Assembly: GCA_946902875.1 (NCBI GenBank) | Contig: OX336336.1 | Span: forward strand, 7,596,545-7,660,544 | DNA length: 64,000 bases | Direction: 5' to 3' | Source: Nematopogon swammerdamellus | Taxonomy: Eukaryota > Arthropoda > Insecta > Lepidoptera > Adelidae | Part shown: positions 23,558 to 35,800 of the stretch, piece by piece | How positions within the stretch are numbered: the stretch's first letter is position 1 | How the letters are laid out: each line of letters starts with the position of its first letter | Program-made: the position numbers and the translations under genes | The notes under the pieces: generated by a model | Database searches by the model: none | Told to the model about the DNA's origin: nothing | Seen by the model: the letters and a program-made list of their open reading frames with translations, nothing else

Positions 23558-24890
23558 CACCTGACAGCTCAGGCGGCTCCTGCGGGGATCCTGCGGGATC
23601 ATGCGGATCCTTTCGGAAACGATCGGGTTGACTCGGCTCGAAACGGAACCAAGTGAATCCGATATTCGTTAGCTCAGTGGTATATGAGATGTTTTTATTT
23701 TTTCGATCTCGACCATGGGTTCGTGTCCCAATTTTCTAAATTTGTTTTGTTTTGTTTTTTTGACGTGATAACGTCACGTCTTATAAATTGATAAACACCG
23801 GCTGCACGCACGAAAAAGTCTCACGTTCCATCTGAGCCTGTGTGTGCAAGCGAGAGCGCGTAACAAGCGATAGAGAGGCACAATCGGCCCAAGCATCGGC
23901 TTGTACACATTTATCTCTCTGGTTCTAAAGTACCAGGGCAGCAGAAATTGAAAGGAGGTTACGCGTACCATTCACGTTCCATCTGAGCCTGTGTTTGCAA
24001 GCGAGAGCGCGTAACATGCGATAGAGAGGCACAATCGGCCCAAGTGTCGGCTTGTACACATTTATCTCTCTGGTTCTAAAGTACCAGGGCAGCAGATATT
24101 GAAAGGAGGTTACTCGTACCATAATAAATTAAGCGCATCTGGCCGGTCGGAAAAGATTTCAAATTTAGAATATTCATGAAACAAGGGTCCGAATATGTAT
24201 CACAATATCGATTCATGTATTTCGATTCAATACAACGACAGAGAACCAAATATTAGTTATTTAACACTTTTTAGTTCTAGGTTTTTTTTTGTTTGGAAGT
24301 CGGTTTCATTTTTTTTAAAACTGTTTTTATTTCATTCTTTTTAGTAATATTACATAAAAAAGAATATTCGAAATCAAATAATCGAAATCGATTGAAGATG
24401 TACAGAATGATTCGCCATATGTGTCAAACTGCAAATTGCTGAAAAAGTTCACATCACAAAAGTTTTGCTGAAGGTAACCACACACCATAGTAATTATCCT
24501 CCTTTCAATTTCTTCTGCCCTGGTACTTTAGAACCGTTCCCAGTAGTCTTACCACTATAAGACGTTATCACGTAAAACTATCGTCCGTAACCCGACTTTA
24601 CAGACAACCAATTTTTTAAGCAATGTTAGGGTGTTAAAATACCTAAGAAAGCTTTATTTTCGGAAATACAAACGTAACAAAAACGACATGCGCCGCCTCA
24701 GCATTAGGTTAGGGTTAATAATATTTATAATTAAAACCCTGGTTATTTTTTTTTTAAACCACCAAAACATCACTCATACCCTTCGAGCAGCTCGAAGCCC
24801 ATACCACACTTTCCTTCGAGCCGAGTGTTTCCGAAAGGAGTTTCCGCAGGATCCGCGGGAGCCTGCGGGAGCCGCCTGTGCTGTCAGGTG
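23558..24890. mobile_element. Second, longer foldback element of the same family
   Basis: Left arm from 23558 (CACCTGACAGCTCAGGCGGC) and right arm ending 24890 (GCCGCCTGTGCTGTCAGGTG) enclose a tRNA-like patch (GCTCAGTGGTATATGAG), a 150-bp tandem duplication (23822-24122) and the module TTCGGAAATACAAACGTAAC. Confidence 0.8.
23822..24122. repeat. Tandem duplication, ~151-bp unit
   Basis: Two consecutive copies starting ACGTTCCATCTGAGCCTGTG and ending GGTTAC(G/T)CGTACCAT, differing at a handful of bases. A shortened relative is at 25365-25445. Confidence 0.9.
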
Positions 24891-25009
24891 CCCGACTGCT
24901 GTCAAGACGAGTGGCTCGGGATCAATTCTGTTGGCTCTCGCTGACAGCTGTGGCGTCATAGAGCCGAAAGTGAATCAAGGGAATTCGATATTCGTTTGTT
25001 CATTTAAGT

Positions 25010-25080
25010 GATTTCGTGGCTCAGAGGTGAGGGTCTAGGACTAGTAGTTTTATGACCTGGGTTCGAATCCCACAAAATCT
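25010..25080 (+). repeat. tRNA-like sequence with A and B boxes inside a repeat
   Basis: CGTGGCTCAGAGGTGAGGG resembles a D arm/A box and CTGGGTTCGAATCCCAC is a near-perfect T arm/B box. GATTT and AAATC can pair as a partial acceptor stem. The anticodon arm does not fold well, so it is scored as a pol III-type repeat promoter rather than a functional tRNA gene. Confidence 0.65.
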
Positions 25081-25139
25081 TTTTGTTTTTTTTTGCTTTT
25101 TTTTAAATTGCTTGTGTTTAAATTGTTTTAGAGTGTTTA

Positions 25140-26340
25140 GTTTTATTTATAACCACATAAGAATTATTTTCGGAAATACAAACTTGTAACAAAAACGACA
25201 TGCACCGCCTCAACATTAGGTTAGGGTTAATATAAAGAGATAATATAAAAGAGATAATATAAAGAAGATGCGTCGCGTAGCGTTATTTTAACCCTGGTTA
25301 TTTTTTGACGTGATGATGTCACGTCTTATAAATTGATGAACACCGGCTGCACGCACGAAGAAGTGTAACGTTCCATCTAAACCTGTGTGTGCAAGCGAGA
25401 GCGCGATAGAGACCTGTGTGTGCAAGCGAGAGCGCGATAGAGAGGCATTACAATAGTAGAAAATACAAAATATATTTCTCCGTCGCTGCAAATTTTCTCA
25501 ACAGTGAATTTCATGGAGCGACATCTAGCGTCCACATCTAGCGTCAATATTAAATGAAATACTTCAGCCAGCGGTATACTTGATTTAGCAGTTAGGTAAT
25601 TGTTGCAACGTTGAACATGTTTACAAAATTAGGTTTACAAAAATTAATAGTCGTTATTTTCTCATATTGTTTTTTATTAGTTATTATCACATTATCTTTA
25701 TCATGTACTTAAATTAATTTTACATGGTAAATATCCGCCGGAACTGATTTACTTTATGACATCATCACGTAAAACTATCGTCCGTAAACCAACTTTACAG
25801 ACAACCAATTTTTTTTTAAACCACCAGAACAGTTTGTAAATTTCCGAATATTTCCGAAAATAAAAATTTCTTAGGAGGAGAACTGTCAGTAAGAGACATC
25901 AGAATTGATCCCGAGCCACTCGTCTCCCAAGTGTCCCAACTCGACCAAAGAGAACGAGCCTCTAGAGATGCAACGTGAATTTGCCGCTAGTGCGAAAGAG
26001 ACAAGCTAGCTAGAGAAGACAGAGAGTAGAGCTAGAGTAAAGTTAGTCTAGCTAGCTAGAGCTTATATTCTTTTACCTAGAGCTAAACTATATTTCTTTT
26101 GACTTGAATTCGACGAACGTCTTACGCTTCGCAACATGTCGTTTTTGTTACGTTTGTATTTCCGAAAATAAAGTTTTCTTAGGTGTTTATAAAAAAAAAA
26201 CATAACCTAATTTTAACACCCCAACATTGCTTAAAAAAACACACATTTTGACAAAAGGGACACGAACCCATGGTCGAGATCGAAAAAATAAAGCCCTACA
26301 CTATACCACTGAGCCACCAAATCACATAAACGACCTAACG
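25140..26340. mobile_element. Third foldback-type repeat block between UBC12 and the DAXX-like gene
   Basis: Modules seen in the two elements to the left recur in both orientations: CGGAAATACAAACTTGTAAC (25172), GACGTGATGATGTCACG (25306), GACATCATCACGTAAAAC (25758), TTACGTTTGTATTTCCG (26150) and an inverted tRNA-like patch (ACACGAACCCATGGTCGAGA at 26260). No coding content. Confidence 0.7.
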
Positions 26341-26744
26341 AATATCGGATTCACTAGGTTCGCTGGGAGTGCCGGAGGCGAAGCCAGACGAAATTTAAAT
26401 TTTCCGCCAAACTGGCATCGACCAATCAGCATAATTCGCCTAGTGGACTTTGGATATATGCTGCCGGATCGCTCTTATGGAGTGCCATAACACAATTGTC
26501 TATGGATGGCTTGTTACCGTCAATCCATAGATAATACAATGCGTCTATTGCGGCGCGGGGGACGAGGCAAAGCGAAGAAAAAGCTAAAGTCGAGCGACAT
26601 CGGACGGCTTGCTTTCGGTTGCTGTGTATTGGATTGTGTTGTGGTGCAGTGCAGACACGGTACAGTTAGTTCTATGTGAACGAGATTCCAGTACGAGATC
26701 TTCCGAATGCATTTAGTTTTAGCGTTGGGGTGAAAGTAGTAAGA

Positions 26745-26813
26745 ATGGCCGAGAACGCCGACGTCATCGAGTTGGGCTCCTCTGACGAGGAGCCCGAACC
26801 GGCACCCAAGAAG
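26745..26813 (+). CDS. DAXX-like exon 1 with N-terminal SIM
   Basis: Encodes MAENADVIELGSSDEEPE and a basic end, phase 0, before GTACAT. V-I-E-L followed by Ser and acidic residues fits a SUMO-interaction motif and sits where human DAXX has IIVLDDDDE. Confidence 0.8.
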
Positions 26814-29800
26814 GTACATAATTTATTATCTATACAAGGCACGATAAAGCCACTGCATCTTGGTGAATTGTCTCTGAATACCTTTTATCTATTGTATAGC
26901 CTCACCAATTATTCAACCTATTAGTTCGATACCAACAAATAAATACCTTCCGTATTCACGGTTTGCTGTAAGGCCCTTGACCTGAAACCAAAGCTAACTG
27001 CTACACATATCGTAGAAACGTGATTTTAAGTAGTAGTATGCTATGCTTGCATTGTCCACCCTATCCCCCATCTATCCCCCATCCCAAAGGTTAGTTTGTA
27101 TAGAATGCTGAACACTATTGAACTTGCCTTTTGTGACTTGTTAATAATGGCGTAGAAGAATATTTGGTTTGATTTGATGGTTTTCTGAGAGTGGTTCAAT
27201 CTAGTTTGACAATATGAATAACTCTACCTTTTGTGAGAAAGTGAAACTTTTTGGCAGTTCTTAGATAAACAATCACGTACGTACTAAGGGCCCACAGACG
27301 CTTAGGCCGCACGCGACGTGTCGCACGCGTTTTCAACTTGTATGGCTCTCTGTGAACTATCGCTCACGAAAAACTTCGCACACGGCAGGTTTGTGAGCAC
27401 GGTGGAAGAGCGGTACAGATGTCTCGCGCGGCGCCTCATGCGACGTCTGTGCAGTAGGTTTAATTTGTACGAAGCAATGCTCATCACACGGAGCCAGTCG
27501 CGCTATTTCGTTGAAGGCGCCTTCGCCTTCAACGAAATTAGCGTATATTTGACGGCCAGTTTGACAAAATGGCCGCAATATTATCCGGTTGATATCAAAA
27601 TATTATATTAGCTATAAAACAATGTCCAGCAGTTTGTAACTTGTCTTTGGTTTAATACAGCAGCAGAAATGTATAATGTAGGGAACATTTCTAAGAATAA
27701 ACATAAAACATTTTCCTTTATAAAAATTTTTTTGCGGCAATAAGTAAAACATAGGAGGTCACCTCCTAAGCACTTCTACAATCACCTCCAAGATCCACTT
27801 GTCCAAGGCGGCCTGTGTTGCGTGAAAAAATTCACACTAAGAAAAATGTGCACGAGCACTGTGGCGTGTCGCACCAGTGTTCGATAAGCACCACAGTTTT
27901 AGCAGATCACACCCCCCATATTATATTCATAATTTAACGGAATTATTACTTTTTTCAGCCCAAACGTCTGAACGCTATGGTCTCCATACCAGACTCTCTA
28001 CCAGAAATCAGTGTTACCAAAAAAAGTCCTGCTCAACGAGTGCAGACTCAGAAAGTTCGCGTAGCTTCATCTGTACAGAACTTGATCAAGAATCCATTTG
28101 CCACGGAACATCTTCAAATTGCCAAGAAAATAATCAATGGAAAGCCACAAAAACCTAATCAGCAGGTTATGAGTATGCCGATTGCAGTGAGTAATTCAGC
28201 CATTATGAAAAATGCAGTCAGAAACAAAGTTCCACCTAAAAATGTAATTAAAATTCACAAAAGCGTACCCGTCGTACCCACCGGCAGTATACATAATGTC
28301 AAAAGTATGGCAAACGCGAATGTCAAGGGAAACATTTGGAAAGCAGGGACTCCTGTGAGTGCCGTGACAGCCGCGGACATGGCAAGTGCAAAAAATTTGC
28401 TTCGCAATCTTCACGCTAATAACCCTCAATTTAAAAACATAAGAGCACCAGCAATTCCCGTACTCGGCCAGCACAGACCACCGATGACTGTCGTAAAGCA
28501 ACCGAACTTCAACCCTACCTTCGTGCAGCGGCCACCTTTGGTTGTCGGCCGGAGTCCACCTGCACAAGGACGAGGACAAAAATGTTTGTCGGCTTTGCCT
28601 CCCGGCATAACGGTGACTCGTGTATCGGGGCAGCCGAAAAGACGTAGGAGCAAACGTGCGCCTTCTCCCGCCAAGGTGACTTTTAAGAAGCAAAAGCTGG
28701 ACAATGCTGCACTCACCGAAGTGCTTACGGTCGAATTGGATGATGATGAAGAAACTCCGGCGCAACCGACCACTTCTAGTCCGCAGTGGTACGTTCGACC
28801 GGAGGAAGCTGAGAAGCTGAAGGAACCGGAACCGACCGAGCCAGGACTCAGCGCTGAAGTCGAGAACAACAAGGAACCGGAGGTAGGAAGCAAGCAGATG
28901 ATAGAAATCACCATCGAAGACAGCCCTATCAAACCACCGCCAGTCACCCATGCAGGTAAAATGGTGAGCGACCTATCCATCATCATCGAGGACAGCCCGA
29001 GGAAGCCAGACGAAGAGGCGCAGAAAGCCGATGGTGAAAACTATTCCAGCAGTGACGGGGGAGACGATGTCTCAAACACCCGACAAAGCCGAAAGAAGCT
29101 CAATTTCCCGAAGAAAAGTACAGAGCTAATTGAGATCGAGGTTGAGTTCTCAAATCCGATCCCAGACCCACCGCACATTGGAGGCGTTGATGCTGAATTG
29201 AACAGCGACCAACCTACTAAGTCAATTGAGGAAATTTCTAACATTGCAAGTACTGACCCACCACAAAATGCTTCATGCATCGAGAATGCAAACGCATCTC
29301 CAGAAGTAGTTCAGTCTGAAGAAACCCACACGGTATCCGTAGAAAATGGTAAATTGGCAAGCAATGAAAAGTTGCCAAAAGCTAACAGCAAGGAATCTCC
29401 AAAAGTCGAAAGTGAGAATCTGGAATGTTTGCCAGTTAGCAGCGAGAGCAAAGATCAAGATTTCATGCCAAGTATCACAAAATGCCAGGCAAAAGATATT
29501 CCCACAACTGACACCAAAAGTAAGGACACAGTTGCAACCAGCACAATTAAGGATTTGAATCCTGTGCCAAGTACGAGCAAAAGTAAGGACTCTGATTCAG
29601 TGTCAAGTATAAGCAAAACAAATGCTCCAGATTTGGTATCAAGGACTGACCACATTTCACCTCAGGACTCTAAACTGAGTACCAACAAAATTAAGAACTT
29701 AGATCTTAAATCAAGTTCCAGCAAAAGTAAGGAATCAGACCCTAAACCAAACACCAATAAAAGTAAAGAATCTGATCCTAAATCAAGTTTCTGTAAAAGT

Positions 29801-32800
29801 AAGGACTCAGATCCTAAAGCAAGTTCCAGTAAAAGTATGGACTCAGATGCTAAATCAAGTTCCAGTAAAAGTAACGCAGATGTTAAATTAAATTCTAGCA
29901 AAAGTAAGAGTTCAGATCTTGTACCAAGTACAAGTAAAACTAAGGATCTAATGCCAGTCGCAAGTACCAGCAAATCCAAGGATCCAGATTCACAAACAAG
30001 CAGAAAGAAAAGTAAGGATCCAGACCACATTCCGAGTACCAGTGGGGCAAAGCAAGTTTCACAAGAATTCAACGAAACCTATCAAGAGTTTATTGATCTA
30101 TGTCTCAAGATGGAGGAATCCGAGGACATGAAAAAGATTGTGGATAAAAAAGTGAAAGAGTATTACAGACAAGTGGACAAGAGTTTTACACACTCGGAAG
30201 ATTTCGTGAGCATGGTCTCATCCAAGATAAAAGCTATCAAACTGAATCCCGAAAACTTGTATCTTTACATAAAGGATATCGTGGACGAGTTGAAGATAAG
30301 AAGAAAACAGAAGGGAAAGTCTAATGTCAAAGAGACAACCAAGGACAAACCAAAAGGTCAGTTTGAATTTTAACATTTTCAAATTACCTATTTCGTTTGA
30401 ATTTAATGCATCTAGTTATAGTTCTAATGGTCCTAAGCGAACAAAAATTTATTAAGGTAAATTTATATAGTTCGGGACATCACACATCACATCATTAAGT
30501 CGTCTTTTTCAGAAGATGAGCCTTGTTCGGACGCAGGCAACGACGCCGAGGGTTCCGACCGAAATAGCCGTAACATTCGTAAACTGGAGAAAACCCTTCG
30601 CAAGCTGCACAGATCAATACAGAAGCTCGAAGAGCAGGAGGTCGACTTTGATGATGAAACGGACTCTGTTTATCTCCTTACAGAGAGGTAAGACATCAAA
30701 TGAATATATTTATAAGGCCCTACTGTGAGTATCACATCACTGCAGATAAGAGAAATAATGGCAGATTGGTGAGCATCTGCCCTATTGCTGCCAGAGTTTC
30801 ACGTCAGAGAGACTCACGTTTCATAGATTTATTGTGTAGGTAGCTCCCACAATTTACACTCCAATTCAAAACTCTTTCCCGGGCTTAACTTAAGTGCATA
30901 TTTTCATCGGTATCCAATATTGATGCAAATATTAACCATGTGAATCACATAATACTGTAGATCATACTATACTGATGAGCTGACGGCATTCTCAGTATAG
31001 GTACTGTCAGCTAAATATTGAGCATATATTTTTTTTTATTTATTTATTTATTTTGGACAGCTTGTCTAAATGCCCCTTGGCAGATACTCCTAAATCTGGC
31101 TTATAAAGTTGATAAAATATTGTTTAAATATTGGTGTTTAGCAGTGTTTTACGGTGTGTTGTGCTTTTAGAAGTATGATACACTTTAACAGCGACCGACT
31201 TGTATCCTAGTGTGGAGGTTTTCCTCACAATGTTCTTCTTTTGACTTTTGTAAATATAATGCACTTAAGTTTTGCACATTATTTTTAAATGGAATGAAGG
31301 GGTGCACACAAAGGTCGAACCCAACTTGTGTGTACGTATTTATGTGCATGCTTATAACGCTGCTCTAATGCATTAATACACCGTTTTACGCGAGGGATGC
31401 ATTGCCAAATTCACATATATTATGGTTTAATACATTAACAGCAATATTATAGTAATACATAATCAATTTACTGTAATGTCTAACATTTCTGATTCCGTTT
31501 GTCTGCGATTTGTTCCTGCACTGTTTGGTCCATAAAAATGAAGGATTGTAAATTTCACAAATCCTTGTATTTTATACATACAAGGAACACAGTGTCCTTG
31601 TACAGTGTGCACTGCTCGGACTAGCTGCATGATCAAACATAATCAAAGATTCAGCGCAGATTCCTATCGGCTTAGCGGGCCAGCTTGTCAAGCCAGCCAA
31701 GACTTGGATGTCACGCGAAAAGTTCAAACAATCACGTAAAGCTGAAATCAAAATCGCAATCGAAAATTGTCTTGTAACGAATTTGTGCAATGCGTGAGAT
31801 CACGTAAAACAGGGTACTGCAAAGAATGTTGGATCTAAATACATACTTCAAGGTATCCGAACGATTGAAGGCAAATTGTGCTATTGAAAACTGGTCATTG
31901 TAGTCGAATGGTTACAATGTACATTTATGATTTTTATCCTTTCGCCTATTTTCGTTCAATCGTTAAGATGCCCTCGCCATATAGTCTGGTGGTATTACAG
32001 CTTTCTCCTTGACACCACAAATCTGGATAAAATGTATAAATCCCTAAGATATATATATTAGATAGATAAGATATTATTTCCCAAACCAAATTTAATTTCT
32101 TTTCCCAAACTACCCATTACATTTATATATATTTATTATATTTAACCAACTTAAGTATTTTTTTTGTCTAGGGACATTTTAAAGTTTGCATAGCTCTTGA
32201 TTCATGACTTGTTAAGTGGGGGATGAGTGTCCCTCACTATTCTTCTGCAGAATCTACTTGTGCTATGTTGTCTTGCGGTAATTTGTAGCGTCTCAGTCTA
32301 CGCTGAGAGGTTGCAGGGTCCATGAGTTGACGAGCCAAGATGTTTGAATGTCGGATTATTCACCCCGTATAAGACTTAGTTTAGGTCAGGATTTCTTCAT
32401 TGACAGTTAGGACTTTCAGGTCACGGTACACATTATTGACAAACCAAGGAGCACCTGTTATAATGCCTAGCATCTTCGAATGGAAGCGTTGGATGTTTGT
32501 GTTTGATTTAGATGCTGTACCTCATAGTTGAATGCGATATGTCCATACGCGCTTCAATATGGCCTTGTATAGTAACAGTTTGTTGTCAAGCCTAAGCTCA
32601 GAGTTTCTGTTTAACATCCAGTACAGCTTTCTCTGTTGGATCCCAAGTTGTTTGCGCTTTGTTGAATATATGTTTTTTTATCAAGTGATTTGTCGGTCGA
32701 GGTGAATACGAGGTATCGAATGTGCTTGACCTGAGGGATGGGGAGATCATTAGCGTTACTGGAGGACATGTCCCTTGTCTGATAGTGAAGGTGACATTTG

Positions 32801-35800
32801 TTGACTTGCTCTCATTTGCCTTTATTCTCAAATTTTTAAGTCATAGTGATGTCTCGTTGAGGCTTTTTTGGAGCATAGTGGAAACTGTAGCAGGATCTTC
32901 ATGGCATGCCCCCGGGATCACTGTCATCAGAAAATGTGCCGGTAGTTATCTCACTATTTGTACAGAAGTCTGCAGTATGTAGAAGGTATAACACCGGACC
33001 AAGGACACTTCCTTGAAACACCGACTTCTATTGGGTAAAGGCCAGTCCTTACTTCTGGTTACCACATTTAACTAGGAAGTTCCTCTTTGTTAAGTATGAC
33101 TTGAGCATTTAAAAGATTAAGAAGCTTCTCCGTTCAACCCCTATGTATTTTTTACTTTATTTTTTGTGTTGTATTTATTTATTTGTCTTATTCTTATTAT
33201 TTATCAATCACTAGTATGTCTTGCTTCAGTAATGTCATTATCTATATTTAGGTTCTAATATATTATTTTCATTATTTTCTTAATGGTTCTCATCTTTTTG
33301 CTAGATAAATAAGATTGATTTGGGGTATGGGAAGGTAATGGCAAATTTTTTCATTCAATATATTAAAAACCACTATAATAGGTAGGTAGTCATGAGTAAA
33401 CAAAACGCAATATAAACATTTTCTCCATTGTACACTACTTACGTATTTTTCCTGAATACTTGTGCTAAACATTATCACAATGGTATTGTACATAAATTTA
33501 ATAATTTTTTCCTCAATATTAACCTGTGGAGTTCCCACTTATTAAATATGCTTACCACCCTTGGCTCCCATACTATTTTCGCCGCGCGAAATTTCGCACG
33601 CCCTCGCGCAAGTAAACTCAAATGTTTCGTAAAGTAATGAAGTCAGATCAAAAAACTCAATTTACACTTATTTCCAATGAATCTTCCAATGAACTATGTA
33701 AATAAAGTGAGGATTTACTTACTTAGAAGCCCTGATGGATTTTTGAACTCCAGGAAAAACAAAACACACTCAGCATTTTTTCCGAATTTTTTCTAACCTA
33801 GATTGACAATTCCCTTTTACACACCTTCCTCCCCACCACACGCTACTAAGAAGCCAAACAATGTACATACGAGGCCATTTAATCTTAAGGGGGTGATCCA
33901 TTGGCGTTCTAAACTGTTAGCTCGCCAGCGACCCGGCGAGCTAAAGGTGTAAACCGCCAATGGATCGCCTAAAAACCGCGGTTTTAAAGTACCACTGTTT
34001 AGACCGTTGGCTCTTCGGTCATGCTGGAAATCCTTGCGGTGTAAAAAACCGCTGTGTAAAAAACCGCCAGTGGATCAGCTGAGCCTACGGGGAAACAGTT
34101 TTTTCGCACTGCGGGAGCGAGCGCACGTGCTCTAGGCTGGCGATAAAATGGATTTCGCGAGTTGGTGCTACAAGCCAACAGTTTACACCGTTAGCTCGTG
34201 GGGTCGCCAATGGATCACCAATGCGAACTACGACCCTACGAGCCAACAGTTTACACCGTTAGCTTGTAGGGTCGCGAATGGATCACCCCCTCTATCCACA
34301 AATAAAAAAAAGAAAAGAAGAACAAGGAACCTTCAGTCAAAAACTGACAAGACGTCAAAATATTTTTTTTTCTGTTTGAGTGCGGAATTCCTTGAAGGTG
34401 TGTTTCATGTCAATGGAAAGCCCTATCTAAAGTGCTCTATCGTTCCAATAAAAACAATTAATTGAAATTGCAATAGACGTAAACTTCCGCTGTTACGGAG
34501 CTGACCATATAGGTTTACCTATGTGGTCAAACTATTTGGTCGCGCAGACCACATAGGTTGCGCAGTCAAGTTGAAATTTAAAGGGTGTCAGAGATGGCTC
34601 GACCGCGCGGTCGAGTAGGAACGCCAAGGGTTAAATAACAAAAAACAACCCTGCGGGATGACAAACATTTTTAGGGTTCTTTACCTCAGGAAAAAAAGGG
34701 AACGCTTATAGGATCACTCTCGTGTCTATCTGTCTGTCCGTCCATCCGTATATCACACCTTATTTTCTCCGTATCTACTGGGTGAAAAAAATATATGGTA
34801 CATATATAGAGTTTGATAACCAGACATCGGAATCCGCGGGGCACGAATACGACCTTGTTAGGGATTGACTACGGCGATCAATAAACAATCGACACTGTTA
34901 TCAATACTCATATTTATTTGTTTATTGTATTTTATTCATGTCATATTTCAGACCTGAATACTTATGTACCTACAGTACTTATATAAACATGTATACTTTA
35001 TGTTAACGATTAAGTAAATATAATACATATTTATATAAGGTCTTTCAAAATTAGTTCATAGTACGCTAAGGGGGGGTTCTGTATCATATAGGGAGTAAAA
35101 CCTATATAAAAATTTTTGGACCTTGGGCTTTTTTTAAGTAAAAAAATTTTGTATGTAGGTATTTAAATAAAAAAATAGGTGGTTGATTTTTATAACCTAA
35201 TCGATTCAGTTTCATAACAGTAACAAAAAAGTCTTCATGACCATTATGATGTAACACGTGTAAGTTGGTAAAAAAAATTAAATTCTTTCTATTCCATACT
35301 AAAACTACCATTACCTACCTACCTTACATACCTACTACCATACCATAATAAAACTAAAATTGTGGTTTTTCACAATTTCTGAAAGAAAGAGATATACGTG
35401 TTGGAAGACTTTTTTGTTCCTAGCACGAAACCGAAACGATTAAGAAAAATTTTTTTTTACATTTAACATAAAAAAAAAAATTATTTTCTGAAAAAAAAAA
35501 AATCTTTGTTCTTCAAAAGTGATCTATTTCCGATACAGAACCCCCCCTTAGCTTACTATGAACTAATTTTGTAAGACCAATTTTTTTGGACCTTGGCCTT
35601 TTTTTTATGTAAAATATTTTTTTATGTGTTTAAATAAAAAAATAGGTGGTTGATTTTTATAGCCTAATCGATTCAGTTTCATAACAGTAACAAAAAAGTC
35701 TTCAATATCATTATGATGTAACACATGTAAGTTGGTAAAAAAAATCTAATTCTTTCTATTCCATACTAATAAAACTAATATTGTGGTTTGAACAGATTTG

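Noticed and set aside
23774..24122. Two related 65-codon minus frames with YFRTREINVYK
   Set aside because: They follow the 151-bp tandem duplication in a foldback element; no known protein resemblance.
26676..26744. Upstream in-frame ATG as start of the DAXX-like protein
   Set aside because: Possible, but the 23 extra residues show no conservation cue, while the second ATG has a better context and places the SIM at the N-terminus as in human DAXX.
28196..28986. Long minus-strand open frames (251 and 186 codons)
   Set aside because: They lie wholly within DAXX-like exon 2, whose plus-strand frame has the domain match and splice sites; no homology on the minus strand.
29662..30072. Minus-strand open frame rich in LLLLELDL that looks like a leucine-rich or membrane protein
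   Set aside because: It is the antisense of the KSKDSDPK tandem repeat of the DAXX-like exon 2; Leu comes from reversed Ser/Lys codons.
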